Notes under the pieces: generated by a model
Told to the model about the DNA's origin: nothing
Databases searched by the model: none
The model's input: only the letters and a program-made list of their open reading frames with translations
Position numbers and translations under genes: made by a program
DNA from: Shewanella carassii
Lineage (GTDB): Bacteria; Pseudomonadota; Gammaproteobacteria; Enterobacterales; Shewanellaceae
Direction of reading: 5' to 3'
Assembly (NCBI RefSeq): GCF_002777975.1
Contig: NZ_NGVS01000022.1
Location: forward strand, 1-64,000
DNA: 64,000 nt
Part shown: positions 8,581 to 22,177 of the stretch, one piece after another
Layout: each line of letters begins with the position of its first letter
Numbering within the stretch: position 1 is the stretch's first letter

Positions 8581-8595
8581 TGAGAAGAATTAGTA
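8581..8595 (-). promoter_or_regulatory. Fur-like box upstream of the TonB receptor
   Basis: TGAGAAGAATTAGTA resembles the 7-1-7 Fur consensus with about four mismatches, inside an AT-rich stretch 60 bases before the receptor start. Iron repression is the usual control of such receptors. Confidence 0.5.
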
Positions 8596-8666
8596 TTTAA
8601 GTTTCTTTACGGATATTTACAATTAACTATGATTCAGTTCAAACCTAATGATGGCTTTGCGAGGTA

Positions 8667-8691
8667 GGAAGCACCCATCAGGATGCTTCCA
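8667..8691 (-). terminator. Hairpin downstream of glmU
   Basis: GGAAGCA and TGCTTCC arms flank a short interior 10 bases after the glmU stop. There is no clear T-run on the minus strand, so it may be a weak or Rho-assisted terminator. Confidence 0.45.
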
Positions 8692-8701
8692 TAGAAAGGA
8701 G

Positions 8702-10066
8702 TTATTTTTTCTGTTTTTGCGGACGCTTCCAGTCCTTGATGTGTCTCTGCTTGACCCGGGTTATCACCAACTCACCGGCGCCGACATCACGGGTTACAGT
8801 GGAACCGGCTCCCAGAGTGGCTCCCTTACCTATGGTGACAGGAGCAACCAACTGGGTGTCACTGCCGACAAACACCTCATCTTCAATAACGGTCAGATGT
8901 TTGTTGGCGCCATCATAATTGCAGGTAATGGTACCGGCCCCTATGTTTACCCCTTGGCCAATCTGTGCATCTCCGAGGTAAGCCAGATGTCCGGCTTTGG
9001 AGCCCACACCGAGTACGGCTTTCTTCATCTCAACAAAATTGCCTATGTGGGCATCCTGTTTTAGTTCTGCACCCGGACGCAGACGAGCAAACGGGCCGGC
9101 ACTAGCGCCATCACCCAACTTGGCGCCCTCGACTATGCTGTAAGGCTTAATCTCGGCGTTGTCGGCAATCTCACAATCGATAAGGATAGCCCCGGCGCCT
9201 ACAGTCACGTTATTACCCAGCACCACTTTACCTTCGAAGATCACATTGATATCGATCATCACATCCATGCCGACAGTCACTTCACCGCGAACATCGATAC
9301 GTGCCGGATCTCTAAGATTGGCACCATCCAGCATCAAGGCTTCAGCACAGCGCTGCTGATAAGCACGTTCCAACGCCGCTAGCTGCACCCTGTTATTGGC
9401 GCCTTCTGTCTCTATGGAGTTAACTGGATGAGCCGTGTCTATGGCCACCCCATCGGCGTGAGCCATGGCGATCACATCGGTAAGGTAGTACTCGCCCTGA
9501 GCATTATTGTTTTCCAAGCGTCCGAGCCAGTTTTTCAATTGTTTGCCCGGCAATGCCATGATGCCGCTGTTGATCTCATTAATCTTGAGTTGCTCGGCAG
9601 TAGCATCTTTCTGTTCGACTATGCCCACTACCTTGCCCTGCTCGCGCACGATACGGCCATAACCGCTTGGATCATCTAGATGTACTGTCAGTACGGCTAC
9701 GCCATCGTTTTGTCTGGCAGCAAGCAGGGCTTCCAGAGTTTCCTTGCGAGTGAGTGGAACGTCACCATAGAGCACCAATACAGTGTCATTGTCATCTATA
9801 TGGGGAATAGCCTGAGCTACCGCGTGGCCGGTGCCCAGCTGTTCAGCCTGCAGCACAAAGTTAAGCGGTTGCTCGCCCAGTTCTGTCATCAGCTTGTCAC
9901 CGCCATAACCGTAAACCAGATTGATCTTGTCGGCATTAAGTGAATGAGCCGTATCAATCACATGCTGCACCATAGGCTTATGGGCAACCTTATGCAGGAC
10001 TTTAGGCAAATCGGAACGCATCCGGGTCCCTTTCCCGGCGGCGAGAATTACAACATTCAATGACAT
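8702..10066 (-). CDS. glmU: Bifunctional N-acetylglucosamine-1-phosphate uridyltransferase / glucosamine-1-phosphate acetyltransferase GlmU
   Basis: Carries out the last two steps to UDP-GlcNAc: acetylation of GlcN-1-P, then uridylyl transfer. I place the start at the ATG at 10066 ([16 protein letters not shown]), which has an AAGGAA site and gives 454 residues, against 456 in E. coli; an upstream in-frame extension has no family support. The N-terminal nucleotidyltransferase domain (about 1-228) shows LAAGKGTRM and LYGDVPL. The C-terminal left-handed beta-helix (about 250-440) shows hexapeptide repeats and the NYDGANKH region. It lies downstream of atpC in the same direction, but a strong terminator (10183-10210) separates them, as in many gammaproteobacteria. 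Confidence 0.96.
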   Translation of the reverse strand: MSLNVVILAAGKGTRMRSDLPKVLHKVAHKPMVQHVIDTAHSLNADKINLVYGYGGDKLMTELGEQPLNFVLQAEQLGTGHAVAQAIPHIDDNDTVLVLYGDVPLTRKETLEALLAARQNDGVAVLTVHLDDPSGYGRIVREQGKVVGIVEQKDATAEQLKINEINSGIMALPGKQLKNWLGRLENNNAQGEYYLTDVIAMAHADGVAIDTAHPVNSIETEGANNRVQLAALERAYQQRCAEALMLDGANLRDPARIDVRGEVTVGMDVMIDINVIFEGKVVLGNNVTVGAGAILIDCEIADNAEIKPYSIVEGAKLGDGASAGPFARLRPGAELKQDAHIGNFVEMKKAVLGVGSKAGHLAYLGDAQIGQGVNIGAGTITCNYDGANKHLTVIEDEVFVGSDTQLVAPVTIGKGATLGAGSTVTRDVGAGELVITRVKQRHIKDWKRPQKQKK

Positions 10067-10182
10067 GGGAGATTCCTTTTCTATAGGCTGGCGCAAGTGT
10101 ACCGGAATCACAGTAAAAATGCAGCGCTCAAGCAGCTTGGAAGCTTGTAAATCTGCTTGAGGCAAGCAGGAATAACAGACAC

Positions 10183-10210
10183 AAAAAAGGCGCCCTGAGG
10201 CGCCTTTTTT
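10183..10210 (-). terminator. Rho-independent terminator of the atp operon
   Basis: A GC-rich stem (AGGCGCC / GGCGCCT around a short loop) is flanked by A- and T-runs. It lies just downstream of the atpC stop and works in both directions. Confidence 0.9.
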
Positions 10211-10221
10211 CAGCAGTGCTG

Positions 10222-10650
10222 TTATCTGGCAATGTTCTTCTTGATGGTCTCAACGACCCGCAACTGAGCCACGGCCTTAGCCAGTTCAATTGCTGCCGCA
10301 GCATAATCGAAGTCAGCACCGGCATCGGCCATGTGGGCCTCTGCACGACGCTTGGCTTCTACTGCAGCCTGCTCGTCAATCTCATCGGCACGCATTACAA
10401 CATCAGCCAATACGGACACGGAGTTGGGTTGAACTTCCAGTAAACCACCTGAAAGGTAAAACACCTCTTCCTGACCATTTTGTTTGACGATGCGCGCCAT
10501 GCCAGGTTTGATATTGGTCAGCAGCGGAGTGTGACCAGGCATAACACCCAGTTCACCCTCAGAACCTGTTACCTGTAAATGGGCAACAAGGCCTGAGAAA
10601 ATTTTGCTCTCTGCACTGACGATATCAAGCTGTACTGTCATGGCTGCCAT
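10222..10650 (-). CDS. atpC: F1Fo ATP synthase epsilon subunit
   Basis: Central-stalk subunit of F1 that couples gamma rotation to the c-ring and inhibits hydrolysis. 142 residues. The N-terminal beta-sandwich (about 3-88) shows [26 protein letters not shown] and [12 protein letters not shown]; the C-terminal two-helix hairpin is Ala/Lys-rich ([16 protein letters not shown]). MAAMTVQLD aligns with the E. coli N-terminus, so the first ATG is kept. Last gene of the atp operon. Confidence 0.96.
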   Translation of the reverse strand: MAAMTVQLDIVSAESKIFSGLVAHLQVTGSEGELGVMPGHTPLLTNIKPGMARIVKQNGQEEVFYLSGGLLEVQPNSVSVLADVVMRADEIDEQAAVEAKRRAEAHMADAGADFDYAAAAIELAKAVAQLRVVETIKKNIAR

Positions 10651-10686
10651 CCCGTTCTCCTTACCAAACTATGCAATATTGCCTAG

Positions 10687-12971
<2,285 letters not shown>

Positions 12972-13021
12972 CTCTACTCTCCAATCTGGACCTGAGGTGC
13001 CTTATGACACCTCGCATGTAT

Positions 13022-14563
13022 TTACCAGGTTTGGGTTGCCACGAACTTGTCGAGACCAGCCTTCAGCTCAGCTTCGATTTCGGCATTGTAATCGCCGCTA
13101 TCGTTGATCAGCTTCATCAGCTCAGCATGCTCGCCGTTCATGAAAGAGAGCAGAGCGGCTTCGAAGTCACCGATCTTCTTCAGCTCAATACCTTTCAGGT
13201 AGCCTTTTTCAGCTGCAAAAATAGATACAGCTTGGTCAGCTACGCTCATAGGAGCGTATTGCTTTTGCTTCATCAGTTCGGTTACACGCTCACCGTGCTC
13301 CAGCTGGGCACGAGTTGCATCGTCAAGGTCAGACGCAAACTGTGAGAACGCAGCAAGCTCTCGATACTGTGCCAGCGCAGTACGGATACCGCCGGACAGT
13401 TTCTTGATGATCTTGGTCTGAGCCGCACCACCTACACGAGAAACAGAGATACCTGGGTTAACTGCTGGACGCAGGCCAGAGTTGAACAGGTCGGTTTCAA
13501 GGAAGATCTGACCATCGGTAATAGAAATTACGTTGGTCGGTACGAACGCAGATACGTCACCTGCCTGGGTTTCAATAATTGGCAGAGCGGTCAAAGAACC
13601 GGTCTTACCTTTTACTTCACCATTAGTGAACTTCTCAACGTACTCTTCGTTCACGCGGGAAGCACGTTCCAGCAGACGAGAGTGCAGATAGAATACGTCA
13701 CCTGGGTAAGCTTCACGGCCTGGTGGACGCTTCAGCAGCAGTGAGATCTGACGGTAAGCAACGGCCTGCTTAGACAGGTCATCGTAAACGATCAGTGCAT
13801 CTTCACCGCGGTCACGGAAATATTCACCCATGGTACAACCAGAGTATGGTGCCAGATATTGCAGGGCAGCCGCTTCAGAAGCAGTAGCAACCACAACAAT
13901 AGTGTTGGCCAGAGCACCGTGCTCTTCCAGCTTGCGAACTACGTTGGCAATAGTAGAAGCCTTCTGGCCTACTGCAACGTACACACACTTGATGCCGGAA
14001 TCTTTCTGGTTGATGATGGCGTCGATAGCCATCGCAGTTTTACCAGTTTGACGGTCACCGATGATCAGCTCACGCTGACCACGACCGATAGGGATCATGG
14101 CATCAACCGCCTTATAACCGGTTTGTACCGGTTGAGATACGGATTGACGCTCAATAACACCAGGAGCAATCATTTCAACAGGTGCGAAACCATCGTTGTC
14201 GATAGGTCCTTTACCGTCGATTGGCTCACCCAGGGTGTTAACAACACGTCCCAGCAAACCTCGACCCACTGGGACTTCCAGAATACGGCCGGTGGTTTTA
14301 ACTTTTACGCCCTCAGCCAAACCGGCATAAGGACCCATAACTACGGCACCTACAGAATCACGTTCAAGGTTCAACGCGATTGCATAACGGTTGCCAGGCA
14401 GTTCGATCATCTCACCCTGCATTACATCGGCCAGGCCGTGAATGCGGATGATGCCGTCACTGACCGAAACGATAGTACCTTCGTTGCGGGCTTCACTGAC
14501 GACTTCGAACTGCTCGATCCGCTGCTTAATCAGATCGCTGATTTCAGTGGAATTCAGTTGCAT
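13022..14563 (-). CDS. atpA: F1Fo ATP synthase alpha subunit
   Basis: Non-catalytic nucleotide-binding F1 subunit. The ATG at 14563 ([12 protein letters not shown]) has a GGAG site 7 bases upstream and gives 513 residues, the E. coli length; a TTG two codons upstream is rejected. P-loop GDRQTGKT is at 169-176 and the alpha/beta signature [14 protein letters not shown] lies around 360-375. It follows atpH by 14 bases. Confidence 0.98.
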   Translation of the reverse strand: MQLNSTEISDLIKQRIEQFEVVSEARNEGTIVSVSDGIIRIHGLADVMQGEMIELPGNRYAIALNLERDSVGAVVMGPYAGLAEGVKVKTTGRILEVPVGRGLLGRVVNTLGEPIDGKGPIDNDGFAPVEMIAPGVIERQSVSQPVQTGYKAVDAMIPIGRGQRELIIGDRQTGKTAMAIDAIINQKDSGIKCVYVAVGQKASTIANVVRKLEEHGALANTIVVVATASEAAALQYLAPYSGCTMGEYFRDRGEDALIVYDDLSKQAVAYRQISLLLKRPPGREAYPGDVFYLHSRLLERASRVNEEYVEKFTNGEVKGKTGSLTALPIIETQAGDVSAFVPTNVISITDGQIFLETDLFNSGLRPAVNPGISVSRVGGAAQTKIIKKLSGGIRTALAQYRELAAFSQFASDLDDATRAQLEHGERVTELMKQKQYAPMSVADQAVSIFAAEKGYLKGIELKKIGDFEAALLSFMNGEHAELMKLINDSGDYNAEIEAELKAGLDKFVATQTW

Positions 14564-14577
14564 GCTCAAACTCCCAA

Positions 14578-15111
14578 TTACGACTGCAGCTTATCAGACA
14601 GGCGGTTCAATTTGCCGCGGACGGATCCATCTATCACCAGATCCCCTGCCTTGATAATTACACCGGCGATAAGCTCGGCGTTGACGCTGCAATTCAGCTT
14701 AACTTTGCGTGCGAGACGTTTCTCTAAAGAAACACTGATCTGCTGTTGCTGCTCAGAGCTGAGCTCAGTAGCAGACACCACGCTGGCTTCGATTTCCTTA
14801 GCCCATTCGTGGCGAAACTCAGCATAGAGCTGAGATACAGCAGGCAGTACCTCCAAGCGACCGTTTTCAGCCATTACCTTGATCAGATTTTGACCGTGCT
14901 CATCAATTTGCTCGCCACAGATATTGATAAAGAGTGCAGCTAGCTTAATGCTGGACATAGATCCAGCCAGCAGTGGCTTCATGGATTCGTTTTCACTCAC
15001 CATTGCCGCGAAATCGAGCATTTCTGCCCAGTTTTCTACTGCTTGATGTTCAACAGCAAAGTCAAAAGCTGCCTTAGCGTAAGGGCGAGCAATGGTGGTT
15101 AACTCAGCCAT
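14578..15111 (-). CDS. atpH: F1Fo ATP synthase delta subunit
   Basis: Peripheral-stalk subunit joining F1 to the b dimer. 177 residues, the E. coli length. The N-terminal helical bundle starts [19 protein letters not shown], and the C-terminal signature is [20 protein letters not shown]. It lies 15 bases after atpF. Confidence 0.97.
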   Translation of the reverse strand: MAELTTIARPYAKAAFDFAVEHQAVENWAEMLDFAAMVSENESMKPLLAGSMSSIKLAALFINICGEQIDEHGQNLIKVMAENGRLEVLPAVSQLYAEFRHEWAKEIEASVVSATELSSEQQQQISVSLEKRLARKVKLNCSVNAELIAGVIIKAGDLVIDGSVRGKLNRLSDKLQS

Positions 15112-15126
15112 AACTCAACTCCCTTA

Positions 15127-15597
15127 TCAAATTTCAGCAACAAGTTTATTAACTATGTCGCTTTGGGCGGCTTCATCAATCGAACGCTCGAGGATCTTCT
15201 CTGCACCAGTGATGGCAAGAGTCGCAACCTGCTTACGCAGTTCCTCTTTCACGCGATTACGTTCAGCTTCAATTTCTGCTTTACCCTGAGCAATGATTTT
15301 CGCACGCTCAGCGTCTGCTTCAGCTTTGGCTTCATCAATAATCTGAGCCTTGCGCTTGTTGGCAGACTCGATGATTTCGTTGGCTGTAGCCTTGGCTTCT
15401 TTCAGTTGGTCAGTCGCTTTCGCTTGAGCCAACTCCAGGTCTTTTGCTGCACGGTCAGCGTCAGCAAGACCATCAGCAATCCTTTTCTGGCGCGCTTCGA
15501 TGGCATTCATCAAAGGGGGCCATACAAACTTCATGCAGAACCACACGAAGATAATAAAGGCGACCGTCTGACCGATTAGGGTAGCGTTGATATTCAC
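15127..15597 (-). CDS. atpF: F1Fo ATP synthase b subunit
   Basis: Membrane-anchored peripheral stalk. 156 residues: one N-terminal membrane helix (about 5-26) and a long charged helix rich in Ala/Glu/Lys that dimerises. It starts with GTG (15597), preceded by [16 protein letters not shown] aligns with the E. coli start. It lies between atpE and atpH. Confidence 0.97.
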   Translation of the reverse strand: MNINATLIGQTVAFIIFVWFCMKFVWPPLMNAIEARQKRIADGLADADRAAKDLELAQAKATDQLKEAKATANEIIESANKRKAQIIDEAKAEADAERAKIIAQGKAEIEAERNRVKEELRKQVATLAITGAEKILERSIDEAAQSDIVNKLVAEI

Positions 15598-15634
15598 AAC
15601 AGCCTCCTATTTAGAGTTAAGACAGAAGCGTTTA

Positions 15635-15901
<267 letters not shown>

Positions 15902-15951
15902 CTAAATCTATGTTAGTTGATGATTTAGTTAAAAAATTTCTTCAGCAGTCC

Positions 15952-16749
<798 letters not shown>

Positions 16750-16758
16750 TCATCCCAC

Positions 16759-17142
16759 TTAACTTTGCTTGAAGTACAAAGGAGCTGCCCAATGCACTAT
16801 CAACGCCAGTACATAACAGATAAAAAGGGGCAAAAATGCGACCTCTAAATTGATAAATACCAACGAAAACAATGCTATTGTTAACAGCAACTTTACCGCT
16901 TCCCCCCAGTAAAAGCCTTTGAGGACCTTACCGGCAGCGCTTGCTCCCATATGGGAAAAAGCTAGGGTCGCGAATACAAAATTAGGGAGCACAGCTATGG
17001 CAGTTCCTGCCAGAGCAGAATAGCCAAACCGAGCTCCCCACACGGCGAAAAAGATAATTGAAGCACCCCCAGCTATCGCCGCCTGCATCATCACCAATTT
17101 ATAGGCTGACCAACGGCCACGACGCGCTAAAACCTTACTCAA
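16759..17142 (-). CDS. atpI: ATP synthase assembly protein AtpI
   Basis: First gene of the atp operon. 127 residues with four hydrophobic segments (about 19-35, 38-58, 76-93, 98-120), matching the AtpI family proposed to assist c-ring assembly or Mg2+ supply. The N-terminus is basic (MSKVLARRGRWSAYKL). Confidence 0.93.
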   Translation of the reverse strand: MSKVLARRGRWSAYKLVMMQAAIAGGASIIFFAVWGARFGYSALAGTAIAVLPNFVFATLAFSHMGASAAGKVLKGFYWGEAVKLLLTIALFSLVFINLEVAFLPLFICYVLALIVHWAAPLYFKQS

Positions 17143-17227
17143 TCATTCTTCTCCGCATTCCTACTTTTTGTTTCGATGACCGGACTACAAAAACCCGTAT
17201 GAAGTCGAGGCACAAAAAGCTTGCGAA

Positions 17228-17255
17228 AGTATACCGTTTCAAGTCTTCTTTGCAA
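17228..17255 (-). promoter_or_regulatory. Probable promoter of the atp operon
   Basis: On the minus strand -35 TTGCAA (17250-17255) and -10 TATACT (17228-17233) are separated by 16 bases, about 85 bases upstream of atpI. The surrounding 17143-17367 gap is AT-rich and shows no other gene. Confidence 0.6.
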
Positions 17256-17367
17256 CTTTGAGATAAGTAAAAATCTCACCTTTTAACGTGATACAGCGCC
17301 AAATAAGTAAAAGTGCAACATTAACATATGTCACAAATTTACATTAAATGGTGTTAACCACATTTTT

Positions 17368-18249
17368 TTAATGGATTTTGGCAAGAATTCCGTCTAATTC
17401 AGCCAGATTCTGATAGTTAATTACAATTTTCCCCTTTCCCTTACTACCATGGGATATGGAAACTTTTGCACCTAACCTTTCAATTAACTGACTCTCAAGA
17501 CGGGCAACATCGGCATCTTTTACAGGTTTTTCGGACTCTTTGGCAGGATTTAAGACCTTATTCACCAATCGTTCGGTTTCACGAACAGTCAATTCCTTCG
17601 CTACCACCAATCGGGCAACCGAAGTTTGTTCTTCGCCTTGCAAGGCCAGCAAGGCTCGAGCATGACCCATTTCGATATCACCGTACTCCAACAACCGCTT
17701 TACCGGTTCATTCAGACCATTGAGTCGCAGTAGGTTCGAAACAGTAGCCCTAGATTTTCCCACAGCATCAGCTATTTGTTGGTGAGTAAGATCAAATTCT
17801 TCGATCAAGCGGTTAAGCGCAATGGCTTCTTCCATGGCATTGAGATCTTCCCGCTGAATGTTTTCTATCAGGGCAATAGCCACAGCCGCCTCGTCAGCAA
17901 CCTGTTTGACTATGCAGGGTACCTTATCCAGCTTGGCCAACTGTGCGGCACGCCAGCGACGTTCACCGGCGATGATTTCGTACTTGTCATCGCTGATCTT
18001 ACGTACCACTATGGGTTGAATGACTCCTTGAGCCTTGATGGATTCAGCCAGTTCTTCCAGAGCCTCGGGCGACATGTCTTTACGGGGTTGATACTTGCCT
18101 GGCTGCAGCAGATCCACATCCAGAGTCAGCAGGGTTTCGCCGGCATCAACCTTGGATTGCTCGGCATCATCACGCTTCTTGCTCGCCGCATGGCTGGTAC
18201 TCAAAAGTGCGTCCAGGCCCTTGCCCAGACCCCGTTTTTTCAATGTCAT
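17368..18249 (-). CDS. parB: Chromosome partitioning protein ParB
   Basis: CTP-dependent DNA clamp that loads at parS and forms the segregation complex. I choose the ATG at 18249 (293 residues) because AAGGA lies 6 bases before it; the ATG two codons upstream abuts the same AAGGA. The N-terminal ParA-contact segment is LKKRGLGKGLDALLS. In numbering from the upstream ATG, the CTP-binding GERRWRAA box is at 97-104, ENIQRED is at about 132-138 and the helix-turn-helix is at about 155-177 (HQQIADAVGKSRATVSNLLR). The C-terminal dimerisation domain follows. Three perfect parS sites lie in this window at 41-45 kb. It is 10 bases downstream of parA. Confidence 0.96.
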   Translation of the reverse strand: MTLKKRGLGKGLDALLSTSHAASKKRDDAEQSKVDAGETLLTLDVDLLQPGKYQPRKDMSPEALEELAESIKAQGVIQPIVVRKISDDKYEIIAGERRWRAAQLAKLDKVPCIVKQVADEAAVAIALIENIQREDLNAMEEAIALNRLIEEFDLTHQQIADAVGKSRATVSNLLRLNGLNEPVKRLLEYGDIEMGHARALLALQGEEQTSVARLVVAKELTVRETERLVNKVLNPAKESEKPVKDADVARLESQLIERLGAKVSISHGSKGKGKIVINYQNLAELDGILAKIH

Positions 18250-18259
18250 GCTCATTCCT

Positions 18260-19048
18260 TTATGCCAGTTTCGCTTGCTGATTCTGCTCGGAGCGACGAA
18301 TAATTTCGCCAGCTAAAGCCAGATAGGCCTTGGCACCAGCGCTGCTCTTGTCGTAGTACATAGCCGGTGCGCCAAAACTCGGGGCCTCGGCCAAGCGAAT
18401 ATTTCTTGGGATCACAGTGCGATAAACCTTGTCCCCAAAGTGCTGCTTAAGCTGATCGGAAACATCGTTAGCCAAGCGGTTGCGGGGATCGTACATGGTT
18501 CTGAGTATCCCCTCGATCCCGAGTTTGGGATTAACCATGGCCGCTAATTTGGAAATAGTGTCCATCAGCGCAGTCAAACCTTCCAGGGCATAGTATTCAC
18601 ACTGCATGGGAACCAGCACTGAGTCGGCCGCCGACATGGCATTCACCGTCAACATATTCAGCGAAGGAGGGCAATCGATAAAGATGAAGTCATACTCATC
18701 CTGCACCTTTGCCAAGGCGTTACGCAAGCGAATCTCCCTGGCAAAGAACTCCATCAATTTGATTTCGGCGGCGGTTACGTCACCGTTGGCGGCAATGAGA
18801 TCATATTTCCCAGCGGTGTTCCGCACGACGACTTCGTCAAAACTCTTTTCTTCCACCAACAATTCATAGGCGGTGTTTTCAACTTCGTACTTGTCGACAC
18901 CACTCCCCATGGTGGCATTGCCCTGGGGATCCAGATCGATCAACAGCACCCGCCGCTTGGTAGCCGCCAAAGAGGCAGCCAAATTAACGCAAGTTGTTGT
19001 TTTTCCAACGCCACCTTTCTGGTTGGCTACGGCAATAATTCTCGCCAC
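18260..19048 (-). CDS. parA: Chromosome partitioning ATPase ParA
   Basis: Walker-type ATPase that moves ParB-parS complexes over the nucleoid. I place the start at GTG 19048 (ARIIAVANQKGGVGKTT), which has an AAGGTGA site and gives 262 residues, the usual length; an upstream TTG at 19138 would add 30 unsupported residues. The deviant Walker A KGGVGKTT is near residue 11, with LIDLDPQGNATMGSG and FIDCPPSLNMLT following. It lies in the mnmG-rsmG-parA-parB order. Confidence 0.95.
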   Translation of the reverse strand: MARIIAVANQKGGVGKTTTCVNLAASLAATKRRVLLIDLDPQGNATMGSGVDKYEVENTAYELLVEEKSFDEVVVRNTAGKYDLIAANGDVTAAEIKLMEFFAREIRLRNALAKVQDEYDFIFIDCPPSLNMLTVNAMSAADSVLVPMQCEYYALEGLTALMDTISKLAAMVNPKLGIEGILRTMYDPRNRLANDVSDQLKQHFGDKVYRTVIPRNIRLAEAPSFGAPAMYYDKSSAGAKAYLALAGEIIRRSEQNQQAKLA

Positions 19049-19134
19049 ACTGTCACCTTGTCTGTCAATTTTGTTATTGATGCCCGGTTCCGTTTGCATC
19101 AAGTTGCTTGATACGCCAGCCAATTGCAAGGCAT

Positions 19135-19758
19135 TCAAACCTGGGGGGCGATAATCAGCAGATGTCTCTGTTCATCCAATTGAGGAACCTTGAGTTCAAT
19201 AGATTCCCTGATGCTGTATCCCTCAGGGATCCCGGTCAACTCCTCTGGATTCAACTGTCCTTTGAGGGCATAGAATACCCCATTTTTCGCCGGTAGATGC
19301 TGACACCAGCTTAACATGTCGGCTACTGAGGCAAAGGCGCGGCTAAGCACTCCATCAAATCCTTGTGGATCCTGAAAGGCTTCCACCCGGCTTTCTACCG
19401 ACTGTATATTTTGCAATTTGAGTTCAATCTGAACCTGTTTTTGAAAACGGATCCGCTTGCCAAGGCTATCGAGCAACACAAACTCTTTTTCCGGATTCAA
19501 AATCGCCAGCGGGATACCGGGCAATCCAGGGCCGGTGCCCACGTCAATAAAACGCTGCCCCTTGAGATGAGGAGAGACGACCAGACTATCCATGATATGC
19601 CGGATAAGCATCTGCTCAGGTTCACGCACCGAGGTCAGGTTATAGGCTTTGTTCCATTTGTTGAGCATAGCGACAAAACCGAGCAGTTGTTGCTGTTGCT
19701 CATCTGATGCATTGAGACCTGTCTCTGCCAAATATGTTTTTAACTGTGCTGCAAGCAC
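19135..19758 (-). CDS. rsmG: 16S rRNA (guanine527-N7)-methyltransferase RsmG
   Basis: Methylates G527 of 16S rRNA with S-adenosylmethionine. 207 residues, the E. coli length. The SAM-binding motif is [17 protein letters not shown] (near 70-86), with VLSRAFASV further on. It lies between mnmG and parA in the conserved order near oriC. Confidence 0.96.
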   Translation of the reverse strand: MLAAQLKTYLAETGLNASDEQQQQLLGFVAMLNKWNKAYNLTSVREPEQMLIRHIMDSLVVSPHLKGQRFIDVGTGPGLPGIPLAILNPEKEFVLLDSLGKRIRFQKQVQIELKLQNIQSVESRVEAFQDPQGFDGVLSRAFASVADMLSWCQHLPAKNGVFYALKGQLNPEELTGIPEGYSIRESIELKVPQLDEQRHLLIIAPQV

Positions 19759-19858
19759 GGGTATTCTCCCCAGAAAGATACTGCGGGGCTATTATGCGGC
19801 CCCAAAACGGCCAAGGGAAGCATCTACAGCTTCCCCGGCTCTGGAATGGTTTACTGTA

Positions 19859-21748
19859 TCAGGCCGTACGGCGCAGTAATCCCCGTTTTTTCAGATGCAC
19901 CAGCAAAATGGAGATGGCCGCAGGTGTCACCCCGGAGATCCTGGAGGCCTGGCCTATGGTTTCCGGTTTATGGGCATTGAGCTTGGCAATCACCTCGTTG
20001 GACAAGCCAGGCACTTCGTTATAATCGAGCTCCAGCGGCAGGCCAGTATTTTCGTTGCGCTGCGCCTTGGCAATCTCTTCCTGCTGACGCTGAATATAAC
20101 CGGCATATTTAACCTGGATCTGCACCTGTTCGGCTGCTTGACGATCCTCGAGACCCGGTCCAAAACCTTCGATCCCCATAAGCTTGTCATAATCCAACTC
20201 AGGGCGACGCAGCAACTCTTCAAACGAAGCTTCACGAGATATTGGCGTATTGAGATGCGGATTCAACGCTTCCACTAGAGGTGAATTCACATGGATCCAC
20301 TGACTGCGCAGGCGTTGCAGTTCAGATTCTATCGCCTCAACCTTGGCTGAGAACTTGGCCCAGCGCTGATCATCAACCAATCCCAGCTCGCGGCCTTTCT
20401 CGGTCAGGCGCAGATCGGCATTGTCTTCGCGCAGCAACAAGCGATATTCGGCGCGGCTGGTAAACATACGATAGGGCTCTTTAGTGCCTAACGTCGACAG
20501 ATCATCCACCAGCACGCCAAGATAAGCCTGATCCCTTCTAGGCGCCCAAGCGTCTTTACCTTGCACCTGTAAGGCCGCGTTCATACCGGCCAACAGGCCT
20601 TGAGCCCCGGCCTCTTCATAACCTGTGGTGCCGTTGATTTGACCTGCAAAGAACAACCCATTTATGGTTTTGGTTTCCAGTGAGTTTTTCAGATCTCTGG
20701 GATCGAAGTAATCATATTCGATGGCATAACCAGGACGCATGATCTCGGCATTCTCCATCCCTTTTATCGAGCGGACCAAGGCAATTTGTACATCGAATGG
20801 CAGACTAGTTGAGATACCGTTGGGGTATAACTCATTGGTATTTAGCCCCTCGGGTTCAATAAAGATCTGATGCGAACTCTTATCGGCAAAACGATGGATC
20901 TTGTCTTCAATTGACGGACAGTATCTCGGACCTATGCCTTCGATAACGCCAGAATACATAGGGCTTCTATCCAAGCCACCACGAATAATTTCATGGGTTT
21001 TCTCATTAGTATGAGTGATATAGCAAGAAATTTGCTGTGGATGTTGGCTTACATCACCAATAAAAGACATCACAGGAAGAGGATTATCTCCTTGCTGTTC
21101 TGTCATCTGTTGGAAGTCGACACTGCGGGCATCGATACGTGGTGGTGTACCCGTTTTGAGGCGGCCAACTCGAATAGGCAACTCTCTGAGTCTATGAGCT
21201 AAAGCGATCGCTGGAGGATCGCCAGCACGCCCACCACTGTAATTTTCCAATCCGATATGGATCTTGCCTCCCAGGAAAGTGCCGGCTGTCAACACCACTG
21301 TTGGAGCTTCAAAAGCCAGTCCCATTTGGGTAACAACACCAATGACTCTGTTATTTTCAACAACCAGATCGTCAACGGCCTGCTGAAAGATCTTTAAGTT
21401 AGGTTGGTTTTGCAATATCTGTTGGATCTTTTGCCTATACAAGGCGCGATCCGCTTGAGCTCGGGTTGCTCTTACCGCAGGTCCTTTACTTGAATTCAAA
21501 GTCCTGAACTGGATCCCCGCATAGTCGGTTGCTACGGCCATGGCACCACCCAAGGCATCAATCTCTTTAACTAGATGTCCTTTACCTATTCCACCAATAG
21601 CTGGATTGCAGGACATCTGACCCAAAGTGTCAATATTGTGGGTCAGGAGTAAGGTCTTGACTCCCATTCTGGCAGCAGCCAATGCGGCTTCAGTTCCGGC
21701 ATGACCACCACCTACAACAATTACATCAAACCGTTCATGAAAACGCAT
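19859..21748 (-). CDS. mnmG: tRNA uridine 5-carboxymethylaminomethyl modification enzyme MnmG
   Basis: FAD protein that works with MnmE to modify the wobble uridine (U34) of tRNAs. 629 residues, the E. coli length. The N-terminal dinucleotide fold is [19 protein letters not shown], with [14 protein letters not shown] and [12 protein letters not shown] following; the C-terminal helical domain is the MnmE contact region. Its start faces oriC, so its promoter lies in the origin and transcription runs away from it, as for E. coli gidA. Confidence 0.97.
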   Translation of the reverse strand: MRFHERFDVIVVGGGHAGTEAALAAARMGVKTLLLTHNIDTLGQMSCNPAIGGIGKGHLVKEIDALGGAMAVATDYAGIQFRTLNSSKGPAVRATRAQADRALYRQKIQQILQNQPNLKIFQQAVDDLVVENNRVIGVVTQMGLAFEAPTVVLTAGTFLGGKIHIGLENYSGGRAGDPPAIALAHRLRELPIRVGRLKTGTPPRIDARSVDFQQMTEQQGDNPLPVMSFIGDVSQHPQQISCYITHTNEKTHEIIRGGLDRSPMYSGVIEGIGPRYCPSIEDKIHRFADKSSHQIFIEPEGLNTNELYPNGISTSLPFDVQIALVRSIKGMENAEIMRPGYAIEYDYFDPRDLKNSLETKTINGLFFAGQINGTTGYEEAGAQGLLAGMNAALQVQGKDAWAPRRDQAYLGVLVDDLSTLGTKEPYRMFTSRAEYRLLLREDNADLRLTEKGRELGLVDDQRWAKFSAKVEAIESELQRLRSQWIHVNSPLVEALNPHLNTPISREASFEELLRRPELDYDKLMGIEGFGPGLEDRQAAEQVQIQVKYAGYIQRQQEEIAKAQRNENTGLPLELDYNEVPGLSNEVIAKLNAHKPETIGQASRISGVTPAAISILLVHLKKRGLLRRTA

Positions 21749-21928
21749 AGATTTACCTTTGGCTGGGTAAGGGATGAAAAAGGAATATCAGCCGATCATT
21801 TTAGCACCTGTATGGATGCAGGTGAATGCTCTATTTTATGCTGATGGATCGTAGAGGATCGGACTTATAGATCTTAAGATCTTTATATAGATCTTCTTAT
21901 TATGTTTACTATTAGGATCGTGTTTTTC

Positions 21929-21937
21929 TGTGGGTAA
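21929..21937 (+). promoter_or_regulatory. DnaA box TGTGGGTAA (R1-like)
   Basis: One mismatch to TGTGGATAA, next to the AT-rich unwinding repeats, in the position of E. coli R1. Confidence 0.75.
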
Positions 21938-22032
21938 TGGATATAATTCAATATAAACAATATGTTGCGGTAAAGCGATCCTGTGATCTGTTAGCGATCT
22001 AACTCCATTAAAGCTGGGGATAGATCGCGATC

Positions 22033-22041
22033 TTATCCACA
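22033..22041 (-). promoter_or_regulatory. DnaA box TTATCCACA (perfect)
   Basis: Exact consensus on the minus strand, within the GATC-rich centre of oriC. Confidence 0.9.
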
Positions 22042-22105
22042 AGGAGGATCTAACACCAATGGGAGATCTGATTCATGCAAAGTTTGATCAGATCAAAATA
22101 AAGTA

Positions 22106-22114
22106 TTATCCACA
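22106..22114 (-). promoter_or_regulatory. DnaA box TTATCCACA (perfect)
   Basis: Exact consensus on the minus strand, in the mioC-proximal half of oriC. Confidence 0.9.
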
Positions 22115-22138
22115 GACTTATCTTTTAAAAACACACTC

Positions 22139-22147
22139 TGTGGGTAA
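22139..22147 (+). promoter_or_regulatory. DnaA box TGTGGGTAA
   Basis: One mismatch to consensus, same variant as at 21929. It lies 31 bases before the mioC stop on the complementary strand. Confidence 0.7.
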
Positions 22148-22177
22148 GTTAGATCTAAATTGTGAGTATTTTATGCT

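Larger units (their letters stand above)
21790..22155. other. oriC: Chromosomal replication origin oriC
   Basis: The mnmG-mioC gap, the oriC locus in E. coli and Vibrio. I count 17 GATC sites in 21794-22155, where random sequence would give one or two; this is the Dam/SeqA signature. At 21866-21905 AT-rich repeats built on AGATCTT form a likely unwinding element, next to the mnmG side. Four DnaA-box-like 9-mers follow (21929, 22033, 22106, 22139), two of them the perfect TTATCCACA orientation. Overall order (AT-rich 13-mer-like repeats, R1-like box, GATC-rich middle, boxes on the mioC side) mirrors E. coli oriC. Confidence 0.93.

Noticed and set aside
10067..10165. N-terminal extension of glmU
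   Set aside because: Not shared with the family; the ATG at 10066 has a good ribosome site and gives the normal length.
13859..14827. 322-codon open frame opposite atpA and atpH
   Set aside because: Antisense to two certain atp genes; no ribosome site and composition driven by atpA codon bias.
19049..19138. Longer parA product starting at TTG 19138
   Set aside because: Adds 30 residues not found in ParA proteins; the GTG at 19048 has a good ribosome site and gives the usual length.
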